Source: JBFMEX01 sp040752215 (GTDB lineage Bacteria; Pseudomonadota; Alphaproteobacteria; Rhizobiales; Hyphomicrobiaceae). Taken from it: a stretch of DNA of 24,233 nucleotides. The position numbers and the translations under genes are program-made. How positions within the stretch are numbered: position 1 is the stretch's first letter; every line of letters starts with the position of its first letter. This document shows positions 1 to 6,319 of this stretch, piece by piece. Under the pieces are notes generated by a model. It saw only the letters and a program-made list of their open reading frames with translations. It searched no databases and was not told the DNA's origin. The stretch spans positions 1 through 24,233 of the forward strand of contig JBFMEX010000092.1 of assembly GCA_040752215.1 (NCBI GenBank), given 5' to 3'.

Positions 1-20
1 CGGGGTTGCTGGTGGTCGGT

Positions 21-55
21 GCGTCCGGCAGGCTCCCCGCAGGGGAGCCGGACGC
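21..55 (-). terminator. strong hairpin just after the cytochrome c stop codon
   Basis: A GC-rich inverted repeat starts four bases past the stop codon of the minus-strand cytochrome c gene. The outer arms GCGTCC (21-26) and GGACGC (50-55) and the inner arms GGCTCCCC (31-38) and GGGGAGCC (42-49) pair perfectly around a three-base loop, with a four-base bulge on one side. No T tract follows on the minus strand, so it may protect the mRNA 3' end or work with Rho rather than act as a classical intrinsic terminator. Confidence 0.6.
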
Positions 56-58
56 AGG

Positions 59-391
59 TCACGGCTTGTCGCGCAGCGACAGGATGAAGGCGGCGAGGGC
101 GAACATCTCGTCCTGGGTCAGATGGTGATCGGGCATCATCGGTGGCACGGACTTCAGCCAATCGACGATGCCGCGGAACGTCTGACTCTTGCGCTTGGCG
201 ACGGCGACGAAGCCTGGCACCTCGTCGACGCCGGTCTTCTCGCCCTGGCCGGGATTCAGGTGGCAGACGGCGCAAAGTTTCTCTGCGAGAGCGCGCCCGC
301 GCTCGACGTCGTCGGCATGGGCATGGCGGGTGGCGAGCGCATTCACCGAGAGTGCAGCTGCGATCAGCACGCCATGTGCCGCCTTCGTCAT
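59..391 (-). CDS. small periplasmic class I c-type cytochrome
   Basis: The 110-residue protein has an N-terminal signal peptide (about residues 1-27, ending in an A-H-A-D-D stretch) followed by one mono-haem cytochrome c domain. The haem-binding motif CAVCH is at residues 40-44. The likely axial methionine lies in PPMMPDHHLT (about 83-92), followed by the usual C-terminal helix DEMFALAAFILSL. It should carry electrons in the periplasm; its partner cannot be read from the sequence. I chose the ATG at 391 because GAGG lies six bases upstream. The open frame continues to 730, but that extension is Arg-rich, non-hydrophobic and puts the signal peptide in the middle of the protein. Within the window it stands alone on its strand. 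Haem-protein identity is firm; the electron donor and acceptor are unknown. Confidence 0.88.
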   Translation of the reverse strand: MTKAAHGVLIAAALSVNALATRHAHADDVERGRALAEKLCAVCHLNPGQGEKTGVDEVPGFVAVAKRKSQTFRGIVDWLKSVPPMMPDHHLTQDEMFALAAFILSLRDKP

Positions 392-831
392 GGGTCGCCT
401 CATCGCGGCCACCATCTCCACGTCCGCTCTGCGACTGCGTAGCCGTTGCCGGGCGCGAGGGCAACTCCGCGCTGTTTTCCTTCTCGAAACCATTGTGCGC
501 TCTAATCGTCTGACGCGCCGCGAAGGAATGTTCCGCGTATCGCGACGCCCCCGGCCGCGGTCCCTGCTCGTCTCGAGCCTCAGCGCTCCCGTCGCGGCAA
601 TTGGACCGCGGCCCCCTCCCGGCTCGACAAATGCGATTTGGTCGACTTTGGCCGTCGACTGACCGACGGCGCTGGCAGTGCCCTCCTTCGCCGGCTGTAC
701 TGGGCAAGCCGACCATGGCAACCAAACCAACCGGAAAGCTCTTGCGCTCGGTCGCCATCGGACGACGAGAGGACTTTCCTAGCAATCCGTACGGCACTAG
801 ATAGAGGCCATCCGAACGCCTTGGAAGCCGT
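392..831. other. non-coding region between divergent cytochrome c and rlmN genes
   Basis: These 440 bases separate two divergent genes and contain no convincing gene. On the minus strand, TTGCCC (459-464) and TACGCA (436-441) are 17 bases apart and could be a weak promoter for the cytochrome gene. A GGAATGTTCC near-palindrome lies at 525-534. I see no good -35/-10 pair for rlmN and no clear RNA structure. Confidence 0.5.
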
Positions 832-2031
832 ATGAGCCTCGTTATCGACCCGATGCCGCTCTCCTCCGACGCCGACCGGGCCAAGCGGACGCTCGCCGGG
901 CTCGACCGGGCGCGGCTCAAGGCGGCGCTGGCCACCGCAGGCGTCCCCGACAAGCAGCACCATATGCGCGCCGCCCAGCTGTGGAGCTGGATCTACGTGC
1001 GCGGAGTGACCGATTTCGTGGCGATGACGGACGTCTCGAAGGAGCTGCGCCAGCGCCTCGGCGAGCGGTTCAGCCTCGCGCGGCCGGAGATCGTCAGCGA
1101 GCAGGTGTCGGTCGACGGCACGCGCAAGTGGCTGCTCCGGCTGCCGCGGCGGGCCGCGGAGGTGAAGGCGCCGGAGATCGAGACGGTCTACATCCCCGAG
1201 GAGGACCGCGGCACGCTGTGCATCTCGAGCCAGGTTGGCTGCACGCTCAACTGCACCTTCTGCCATACCGGCACGCAGCGCCTCGTCCGCAACCTGGAGG
1301 TCGAGGAGATCGTCGGTCAGATCGTGCTCGCGCGCGACCGGATCGGCGACTGGCCGGGGGCGGTGCCGCCGGGCGACGGGCGCCTGCTGCCGACGGGCGA
1401 GCGCAAGATCACCAACATCGTGCTGATGGGTATGGGCGAGCCGCTCTACAACCTGGACAATGTGCGCGACGCGATGGAGGTCGCCGCCGACGGCGAGGGG
1501 CTGTCGGTCTCCAAGCGGCGCATCACGCTGTCGACGTCGGGCATCGTGCCGGAGATCGGCCGCTGGGGCGAGGAGGCGGGCACCATGCTCGCCATCTCGC
1601 TGCATGCGGTCAGCGACGAGCTTCGGAACGAGCTGGTGCCGATCAACCGCAAGTATCCGATCGCGCTGCTGATGGAGGCGTGCCGCAACTATCCGGGCGT
1701 CTCCAACGCACGCCGGATCACGTTCGAGTACGTGATGCTGAAGGGTGTCAACGACAGCCTCGCCGATGCCAAGGCGCTGGTGCGTCTGTTGGAGGGCATT
1801 CCGGCCAAGATCAATCTCATTCCGTTCAACCCGTGGCCCGGCACGCGCTACGAGTGCTCCGATTGGGAGACCATCGAGCGGTTCGCCGAGGTGGTCAACC
1901 GGGCCGGCTACGCGAGCCCCGTGCGCACGCCGCGCGGGCGCGACATCCTCGCCGCCTGCGGGCAGCTCAAGTCGGCGAGCGAGAAGCTCCGCGCGGGAGA
2001 CCGGATGCCAGCCGGCGGCGCGGCGCAGTAG
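832..2031 (+). CDS. rlmN: dual-specificity RNA methyltransferase RlmN
   Basis: A 399-residue radical-SAM enzyme that puts a methyl group on C2 of A2503 in 23S rRNA and, in characterised homologues, of A37 in some tRNAs. The [4Fe-4S]-binding CX3CX2C motif is C137, C141 and C144. The two extra catalytic cysteines expected for RlmN are C130 (GTLC) and C376 (AACGQL), matching E. coli C118 and C355 in spacing. GMGEPLYN (200-207) is the SAM-binding GGE-like motif. A short insert around 171-192 (DWPGAVPPGDG) resembles the one seen in alphaproteobacterial members. The start ATG has GGAAG four bases upstream. The next gene begins within four bases of the stop, so the two are probably cotranscribed. 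Confidence 0.97.
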   Translation: MSLVIDPMPLSSDADRAKRTLAGLDRARLKAALATAGVPDKQHHMRAAQLWSWIYVRGVTDFVAMTDVSKELRQRLGERFSLARPEIVSEQVSVDGTRKWLLRLPRRAAEVKAPEIETVYIPEEDRGTLCISSQVGCTLNCTFCHTGTQRLVRNLEVEEIVGQIVLARDRIGDWPGAVPPGDGRLLPTGERKITNIVLMGMGEPLYNLDNVRDAMEVAADGEGLSVSKRRITLSTSGIVPEIGRWGEEAGTMLAISLHAVSDELRNELVPINRKYPIALLMEACRNYPGVSNARRITFEYVMLKGVNDSLADAKALVRLLEGIPAKINLIPFNPWPGTRYECSDWETIERFAEVVNRAGYASPVRTPRGRDILAACGQLKSASEKLRAGDRMPAGGAAQ

Positions 2032-2034
2032 AGG

Positions 2035-2472
2035 GTGCGGGCGGTGGTCTGGAGAGCGCTCGGCCGGCTGATCCTGGTGCCCATCGCATTCCTCGCCGCG
2101 GCGGCGATCGCGACGCTGGTTGCGGTGACGCTCGGCCTCGAACGGATCACGCATGCGATCCAAGGCAAGGGCGAGGGTGCGCTCGGCATCGAAGGCCTGG
2201 TCGACCTGCTGCTCGAGGGGCGGCTGCTGGCCTCGGGGCTGACGCTGCTGCCGGCGCTGGCTGTGGCCATCGTCGGCGAGGTGGCTCGGATCCGATCCTC
2301 GGTCTACTACATCGTCGGCGGCGGAGCGGCGCTGGCGGCAATACCGCTGATTGCGCGCATCGGCGAGGCCGGGGACCTTGTGTTGCCGGCGGCGGCAGTG
2401 TGGCAGGTGCTGGCGACGGCCGGATTTGCCGGCGGGTTCGTCTACTGGCTGCTCGCCGGCCGGCGGGCATGA
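2035..2472 (+). CDS. four-helix membrane protein, first of two tandem paralogues
   Basis: A 145-residue hydrophobic protein with four likely membrane helices (about 10-33, 63-81, 90-107 and 118-141) and a short polar loop after the first. I do not recognise a named family. Its C-terminal half lines up with the next gene: both have an IGE/VGE turn, an Arg-rich loop, a YY pair and a closing YWL-(L/V)-(A/S)-GR. It begins with GTG almost touching the rlmN stop codon. A second GTG at 2044 has the better ribosome-site spacing (GAGGG eight bases before it), so the true protein may be three residues shorter. The position implies translation coupled to rlmN, but a shared function is not shown. Confidence 0.75.
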   Translation: MRAVVWRALGRLILVPIAFLAAAAIATLVAVTLGLERITHAIQGKGEGALGIEGLVDLLLEGRLLASGLTLLPALAVAIVGEVARIRSSVYYIVGGGAALAAIPLIARIGEAGDLVLPAAAVWQVLATAGFAGGFVYWLLAGRRA

Positions 2473-2572
2473 TGACGTCGCGGCGCCGTTCCGGTGGCCG
2501 GGTTTTCCGTTGAGTGCTGCAGCGCTCGGACATTATGGTCGGACTGCGTTCTGTCCCGTCGGAGCAGTGGCG

Positions 2573-3046
2573 ATGATCTTGACCGTCTTGCGCGTGCTGT
2601 TCGGCTACGTCCTCGCTTCGCTGGCGGCGGGGCTGGTGCTCGTCGGCTTCGTGGTGACGCCGCTCGATCTCCTGTCGCTGTCCGGCGAGGCGCTCATGGA
2701 GCGGCTCGGCTCGGCCGGTCTGCTCGCGCTCGCCGCCACCACCCATGCGGCCATCTTCGCCTCACCGTTCGCCTCGCTCGCGGTGCTGATCGGCGAGTGG
2801 CAGCGCTACCGCGAGGGGGCCTACTACGGCGTGGTCGGAATCGCGATCGGGCTCGCCGGCTTCTTCGCCCAGCACGCCAGCGAGCCGGCCGGCAGCCCGA
2901 CCATCGTCAACACCTATGCGTTTGCGGCCTACGTCACGGCCGGACTGGTCGCGGGGCTCGCCTATTGGCTCGTCAGCGGGCGCTACGGGCGGCGGGAGGG
3001 GGTGCCATTGCTCGCGGTCGGCAATGTGGCCACCACGAGCACCTGA
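2573..3046 (+). CDS. four-helix membrane protein, second of two tandem paralogues
   Basis: A 157-residue integral membrane protein with helices at about 8-29, 48-73, 83-100 and 113-134 and a polar C-terminal tail. I see no catalytic or transport motif. The block from G74-E75 through the YY pair (84-85) to YWLVSGR (131-137) matches the preceding gene in order and spacing, so the pair looks like an old duplication. The frame is open further upstream, to 2351, but that part is Arg/Cys-rich shadow sequence overlapping the previous gene. The ATG at 2573 has GGAG eight bases before it and begins directly with the first helix. A gap of 100 bases separates it from the first paralogue. Function unknown. 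Confidence 0.78.
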   Translation: MILTVLRVLFGYVLASLAAGLVLVGFVVTPLDLLSLSGEALMERLGSAGLLALAATTHAAIFASPFASLAVLIGEWQRYREGAYYGVVGIAIGLAGFFAQHASEPAGSPTIVNTYAFAAYVTAGLVAGLAYWLVSGRYGRREGVPLLAVGNVATTST

Positions 3047-3061
3047 AAACGCGGCCCGCTC

Positions 3062-3090
3062 TTGCTGCAGCGCAGCAAATGTGTTAGACA
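3062..3090 (+). promoter_or_regulatory. promoter with an overlapping PhaR-like palindrome
   Basis: TTGCTG (3062-3067) and TAGACA (3085-3090) are 17 bases apart and form a plausible sigma-70 promoter for the gene at 3180. The -35 box lies inside a perfect palindrome, TTGCTGC-AGC-GCAGCAA (3062-3078). Its core, CTGC-N3-GCAG, resembles the TGC-rich sites described for the polyhydroxybutyrate repressor PhaR in alphaproteobacteria. A protein bound there would block the promoter. The 9-mer GCAGCAAAT occurs again at the phasin promoter (15554-15562). Confidence 0.55.
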
Positions 3091-3179
3091 CGCTTCTTCT
3101 GGACGAGTAGCCCGACGCCAGACACCGCCGAGGGGAGATGCCCCGGCGGGCCACCAGCGCTTACCGACGGGGACCGGCC

Positions 3180-3785
3180 ATGCTCGACCCAGTTGCCCAG
3201 GCCCGCCTCTACAAGAGCTGCACCGACGCCGCCTTCGGCTATGCGACGGCGGCCAACGCCGCCTATGCACAAATGGCCGAGCAGTCGATGGCGTTCTGGC
3301 GCTCGGCCATAGAGGCGGCCCTGCCGCCGGAGCCGGAGGCACAGCCGCGCTCTTGGTATCGCCATCCCGACGGGCCCCGGCGCACGACGCCACCGACCGG
3401 AATGGCGATGTTGCCGGCGTTCGCCTGGATGAGCCCGGCGACGGGCCGGCAGGCCGAGGCGTGGGCCATGCTGTGCACGGCGCCATGGCGGACCGACATG
3501 CCGCTCGGCGCGTGGCCGATGGCGTTGTGGATGGTCGCGCTCGGCATGCCGCAGTCGGTTGCCCTGCCGACCGCGCGGGCCAATGCCGCCGCACTCGAAG
3601 CGGCGCAAACGGCGGCCAACGCGGCGAGCACCTTCGTCAGCTTCCGCTCAGACAGCGGTCACGCGCTGGCGGAGGTCATCTCGCCGGCCAAGCCGCTTGC
3701 CGCGGTGACGGCGATGGCGCCGCTCGGGATGATGGCCGCACTGCTCGAGCCGTGGCTGGCGCTCGCTGCCGGCCGCCTCGGCTGA
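3180..3785 (+). CDS. alanine-rich phasin-like protein of unknown function
   Basis: A 201-residue protein with no signal peptide. The N-terminal segment (about 1-47) is an amphipathic, Ala-rich helix with regularly spaced aromatic residues (YKS..FGYATAANAAYAQ..MAFW), in the style of phasins. A Pro-rich hinge with SWYRHPDGP (58-66) follows, then a Trp/Met-rich segment (75-125), an Ala-rich helix (131-152) and a hydrophobic C-terminus. No catalytic motif is visible. The start at 3180 has GGGGA six bases upstream; an upstream ATG at 3138 lacks this. It has its own promoter with a PhaR-like palindrome and ends just before a nested hairpin. I infer a role at polyhydroxybutyrate granules from helix style and operator; homology to true phasins is not established. 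Confidence 0.72.
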   Translation: MLDPVAQARLYKSCTDAAFGYATAANAAYAQMAEQSMAFWRSAIEAALPPEPEAQPRSWYRHPDGPRRTTPPTGMAMLPAFAWMSPATGRQAEAWAMLCTAPWRTDMPLGAWPMALWMVALGMPQSVALPTARANAAALEAAQTAANAASTFVSFRSDSGHALAEVISPAKPLAAVTAMAPLGMMAALLEPWLALAAGRLG

Positions 3786-3803
3786 GCTGATCGCGAAGCC
3801 CGA

Positions 3804-3868
3804 CAATCGACGAAAACGACGACGCCGCGCCCATCCGCCCGACGGGCGCGGCGTCGTGCAGTCGATTG
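3804..3868. terminator. nested inverted repeat between convergent genes
   Basis: The inner stem is a perfect 14-bp repeat (3819-3832 with 3844-3857, ACGACGCCGCGCCC and its complement) around an 11-base loop. An outer 8-bp stem, CAATCGAC (3804-3811) with GTCGATTG (3861-3868), encloses it. On the minus strand the inner stem is followed by a TCGTTTTCG stretch, giving a short U run; the plus side has none. It lies between the convergent 3180-3785 and 3897-4214 genes and probably stops transcription from both. Confidence 0.75.
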
Positions 3869-3896
3869 GGCGCCGGCTCGAAGGCCGTTGCCGCCC

Positions 3897-4214
3897 TTAT
3901 TTCTTCGTGGGCTCGGCCTTCTTCTTCGGCTGCAGGCGGCAGTAGGGGTCACGTACCTTGCCGTCCTTGCCGGGCTTCTTGGGCGTGATCCAGCGGCACG
4001 CGGTGTTGGCGGCGCAGGCAGTCTTCTCGAGGCCCTTGCAGGGAGAAGGGGCCTTGTCGGTGGTGGTGGCGGCAGCAGCCGGCTTGGCTGGAGCGGTGGT
4101 CGCGGCCGGAGCGGCCGGCTTGGCTGCCGGGGCGGGCTGCTGGGCGTTGGCGGAAATCGAGAGCGTGCCGAGCGCCAGTGCAGCGGCAGCGGCAAGAGTG
4201 GTGAAAGTCTTCAC
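3897..4214 (-). CDS. small secreted protein with Ala/Pro linker and four-cysteine domain
   Basis: A 105-residue exported protein. Residues 1-24 are a clear signal peptide ending at ANA-QQ. Residues 25-57 are a low-complexity Ala/Pro/Thr/Lys linker. Residues 58-93 form a small conserved-looking domain with four cysteines (C59, C67, C73, C92) and a CRW motif, followed by a Lys-rich tail. The four cysteines could form two disulphides in the periplasm. I do not recognise a characterised function. The start is GTG at 4214, with GGAGGG five bases upstream. On the same strand, a TAATAT -10-like box sits in the AT-rich sequence between this gene and 4310 and may be its promoter. Confidence 0.8.
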   Translation of the reverse strand: MKTFTTLAAAAALALGTLSISANAQQPAPAAKPAAPAATTAPAKPAAAATTTDKAPSPCKGLEKTACAANTACRWITPKKPGKDGKVRDPYCRLQPKKKAEPTKK

Positions 4215-4309
4215 GACGTCCCTCCGAGGGTTTGAGAAGGCGCGGATATTAGCGAAAATTTTGTCCGCGAAAAGACGGCTCCAAGCATTTTCAAGATCAA
4301 GCGGTCACC

Positions 4310-4918
4310 TTATCGGCGACTGTGGGACCCTGCGGTCCACTCCAGCGCCGGCTCAAGCCGATCGTCACCCCAGAACAGCTCTCGATCCTCGGTCACGAAC
4401 GACGGGGCGCCGAATATCCCCGCTCGAGCAGCGACATCGGTGCTTGTCCTCAGGCGCTGCTTGATCTCGTCGCCCTGCGCCCGCTGGAGGACGGGTGGGG
4501 CATCGACACCGAGCGCGGCGAGCAGGCGGGAGAGGACGGCCGCGTCGGCGATGTCGGCGCCGTCGGCGAATCCGGCCGAGAATACGGTGCGGGTAAAGGC
4601 GGCGATCCAGCCCTGCTCCTCCCCGACCAGCGCGATCCGGGCGGGCAGCAGGCTGGCGGCGGGGAACGGATCGGGCAGTCGGAAGGCGAGCCCGCGCGCC
4701 GCAGCGATCCGCTCGATGTCACGGACCATGTAGCGGCCCTTGGCGGGGTAGACGTTGAATGGGGAGGTGTCCCAGCCCTGGGCCTTGAAGATCGGCCCGA
4801 GCAGGAACGGCCGCCAGACGATTGCGACGCCGGCCGCCGATGCCAGCGCCTCGATGCGCATCGCCGAAAGGTAGGAGTATGTGGAGGCGAAGTCGTACCA
4901 GAACTCCAGCCGACGCAT
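4310..4918 (-). CDS. DsbA-fold 2-hydroxychromene-2-carboxylate isomerase-like protein
   Basis: A 202-residue protein of the thioredoxin-fold kappa-class GST / HCCA isomerase family. These enzymes use glutathione to isomerise or conjugate aromatic-ring degradation products. The N-terminal FWYDFASTYSYLS (6-18) is the family's substrate and glutathione-binding strand-turn, with Ser12 at the usual active-site position. The conserved WRPFLLGPIF (35-44) and the cis-proline loop GAPSF (170-174) followed by FWGDDRL complete the pattern. The start at 4918 has GGAG eight bases upstream; the open frame to 5041 runs into the argG promoter and is not coding. It is divergent from argG. The real substrate is unknown; no ring-degradation genes are nearby. 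Confidence 0.88.
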   Translation of the reverse strand: MRRLEFWYDFASTYSYLSAMRIEALASAAGVAIVWRPFLLGPIFKAQGWDTSPFNVYPAKGRYMVRDIERIAAARGLAFRLPDPFPAASLLPARIALVGEEQGWIAAFTRTVFSAGFADGADIADAAVLSRLLAALGVDAPPVLQRAQGDEIKQRLRTSTDVAARAGIFGAPSFVTEDRELFWGDDRLEPALEWTAGSHSRR

Positions 4919-4971
4919 GGGCTTCGCTCCGCTTGTCGCCGGGCGGGCACGCGATCCGGCATTGTACGGCC

Positions 4972-4999
4972 TTGCCGGAGGCCCCACCGGCCCTATAGT
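4972..4999 (+). promoter_or_regulatory. argG promoter
   Basis: TTGCCG (4972-4977) and TATAGT (4994-4999) are separated by 16 bases and lie 53 bases upstream of the argG start, inside the 134-base gap between the divergent isomerase-like gene and argG. This is a good match to the alphaproteobacterial housekeeping promoter. I did not find a clear arginine-repressor palindrome next to it. Confidence 0.6.
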
Positions 5000-5052
5000 G
5001 CGGCGCCAAATCCCGCCCCGCCTCGCCTCGCAGCCAGCCACGAAAGCCGACC

Positions 5053-6297
5053 ATGCCGAAGAGCAAGCCCGCCGTCAAAAAAGTCGTCCTCGCCTATTCG
5101 GGCGGCCTCGATACCTCGATTATCCTGAAGTGGCTGCAGGAGACCTACGGCGCGGAGGTCGTGACGTTCACCGCCGATCTCGGCCAGGGCGAGGAGCTGG
5201 AGCCGGCGCGCAAGAAGGCGCTGATGCTCGGCATCGAGGAGAAGAATATCTTCATCGAGGACCTGCGCGAGGAGTTCGTTGCCGACTACGTGTTCCCGAT
5301 GCTGCGCGGCAACGCGCTCTACGAAGGCGTGTACCTGCTCGGCACCTCGATCGCGCGGCCGCTGATCGCCAAGCGGCAGATCGAGATCGCGCGCAAGGTC
5401 GGTGCGGACGCGGTTTGCCACGGTGCCACCGGCAAGGGCAACGATCAGGTCCGCTTCGAGCTCGGCTACTATGCGCTGGAGCCGGGAATCAAGATCATCG
5501 CGCCGTGGCGCGAGTGGGCGTTCAAGAGCCGCGAGGATCTGATCGCGTTCGCCGAGCAGCACCAGATCCCGGTCGCCAAGGACAAGCGCGGCGAGGCGCC
5601 ATTCTCGGTCGATGCCAACCTGCTGCACTCCTCCTCCGAGGGCAAGGTGCTCGAGGATCCGAATTGCGAGCCGCCGCCCTACGTCTACATGCGCACGGTC
5701 GCGCCCGAGGACGCGCCCGACAAGCCGACCGTCGTCACGATCGGGTTCGAGAAGGGTGACGCGGTCAGCCTCGACGGCAAGAAGCTGTCGCCGGCCAAGT
5801 TGCTCGCCAAGCTCAACGACCTCGGCCGCGACAATGGCATCGGCCGTGTCGATCTCGTCGAGAACCGGTTCGTCGGCATGAAGTCGCGCGGCGTGTACGA
5901 GACGCCCGGCGGCACGATCCTGCTCACCGCCCACCGCGCGATCGAGAGCCTGACGCTCGACCGCGGCGCCGCGCACCTGAAGGACGAGCTGATGCCGCGC
6001 TACGCGGAGCTGATCTACAACGGCTTCTGGTTCAGCCCCGAGCGCGAGATGCTGCAGGCGCTGATCGACAAGAGCCAGCAGCAGGTCGAGGGGAAGGTGC
6101 GGCTGAAGCTCTACAAGGGCAACGTTATCGTCATCGGCCGCGAGAGCCCGAAGTCGCTCTACTCGACCACGCTCGTCACCTTCGAGGACGACAAGGGCGC
6201 CTACGACCAGAAGGACGCCGAAGGGTTCATCCGCTTGAACGCGCTGAGGCTCCGCACGCTCGGCATGCGCGAGCGCAAGGGCGGGAAGGGGAGGTGA
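5053..6297 (+). CDS. argG: argininosuccinate synthase
   Basis: A 414-residue cytoplasmic enzyme that joins citrulline and aspartate, using ATP, to make argininosuccinate in the next-to-last step of arginine synthesis. The N-type ATP pyrophosphatase loop is AYSGGLDTSI (14-23). Other family signatures are clear: GHGATGKGNDQVRFE-type citrulline-binding sequence near residue 120 (here CHGATGKGNDQVRFELG), and the ...ESLTLDRG and WFSPER segments in the C-terminal half. Length is normal for the family. The start has a weak GAAAG ribosome site. The gene is alone in its transcription unit, read from the promoter at 4972-4999. It ends in a hairpin shared with the convergent fic gene. Confidence 0.97.
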   Translation: MPKSKPAVKKVVLAYSGGLDTSIILKWLQETYGAEVVTFTADLGQGEELEPARKKALMLGIEEKNIFIEDLREEFVADYVFPMLRGNALYEGVYLLGTSIARPLIAKRQIEIARKVGADAVCHGATGKGNDQVRFELGYYALEPGIKIIAPWREWAFKSREDLIAFAEQHQIPVAKDKRGEAPFSVDANLLHSSSEGKVLEDPNCEPPPYVYMRTVAPEDAPDKPTVVTIGFEKGDAVSLDGKKLSPAKLLAKLNDLGRDNGIGRVDLVENRFVGMKSRGVYETPGGTILLTAHRAIESLTLDRGAAHLKDELMPRYAELIYNGFWFSPEREMLQALIDKSQQQVEGKVRLKLYKGNVIVIGRESPKSLYSTTLVTFEDDKGAYDQKDAEGFIRLNALRLRTLGMRERKGGKGR

Positions 6298-6319
6298 CGG
6301 CCGCCATTGGCGGGCGTCA
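6295..6319. terminator. hairpin containing both stop codons of argG and fic
   Basis: TGACGGCCGCC (6295-6305) and GGCGGGCGTCA (6309-6319) pair with a single mismatch around the loop ATT. The left arm begins with the argG stop codon and the right arm ends with the reverse complement of the fic stop codon. The structure can form in either transcript. There is no T run, so termination efficiency is uncertain. Confidence 0.55.

Noticed and set aside
580..2163. A 527-codon minus-strand open frame opposite rlmN.
   Set aside because: It is rich in His, Arg and Gln with no domain, runs through the complement of a firmly identified gene, and is the usual antisense shadow in GC-rich DNA.
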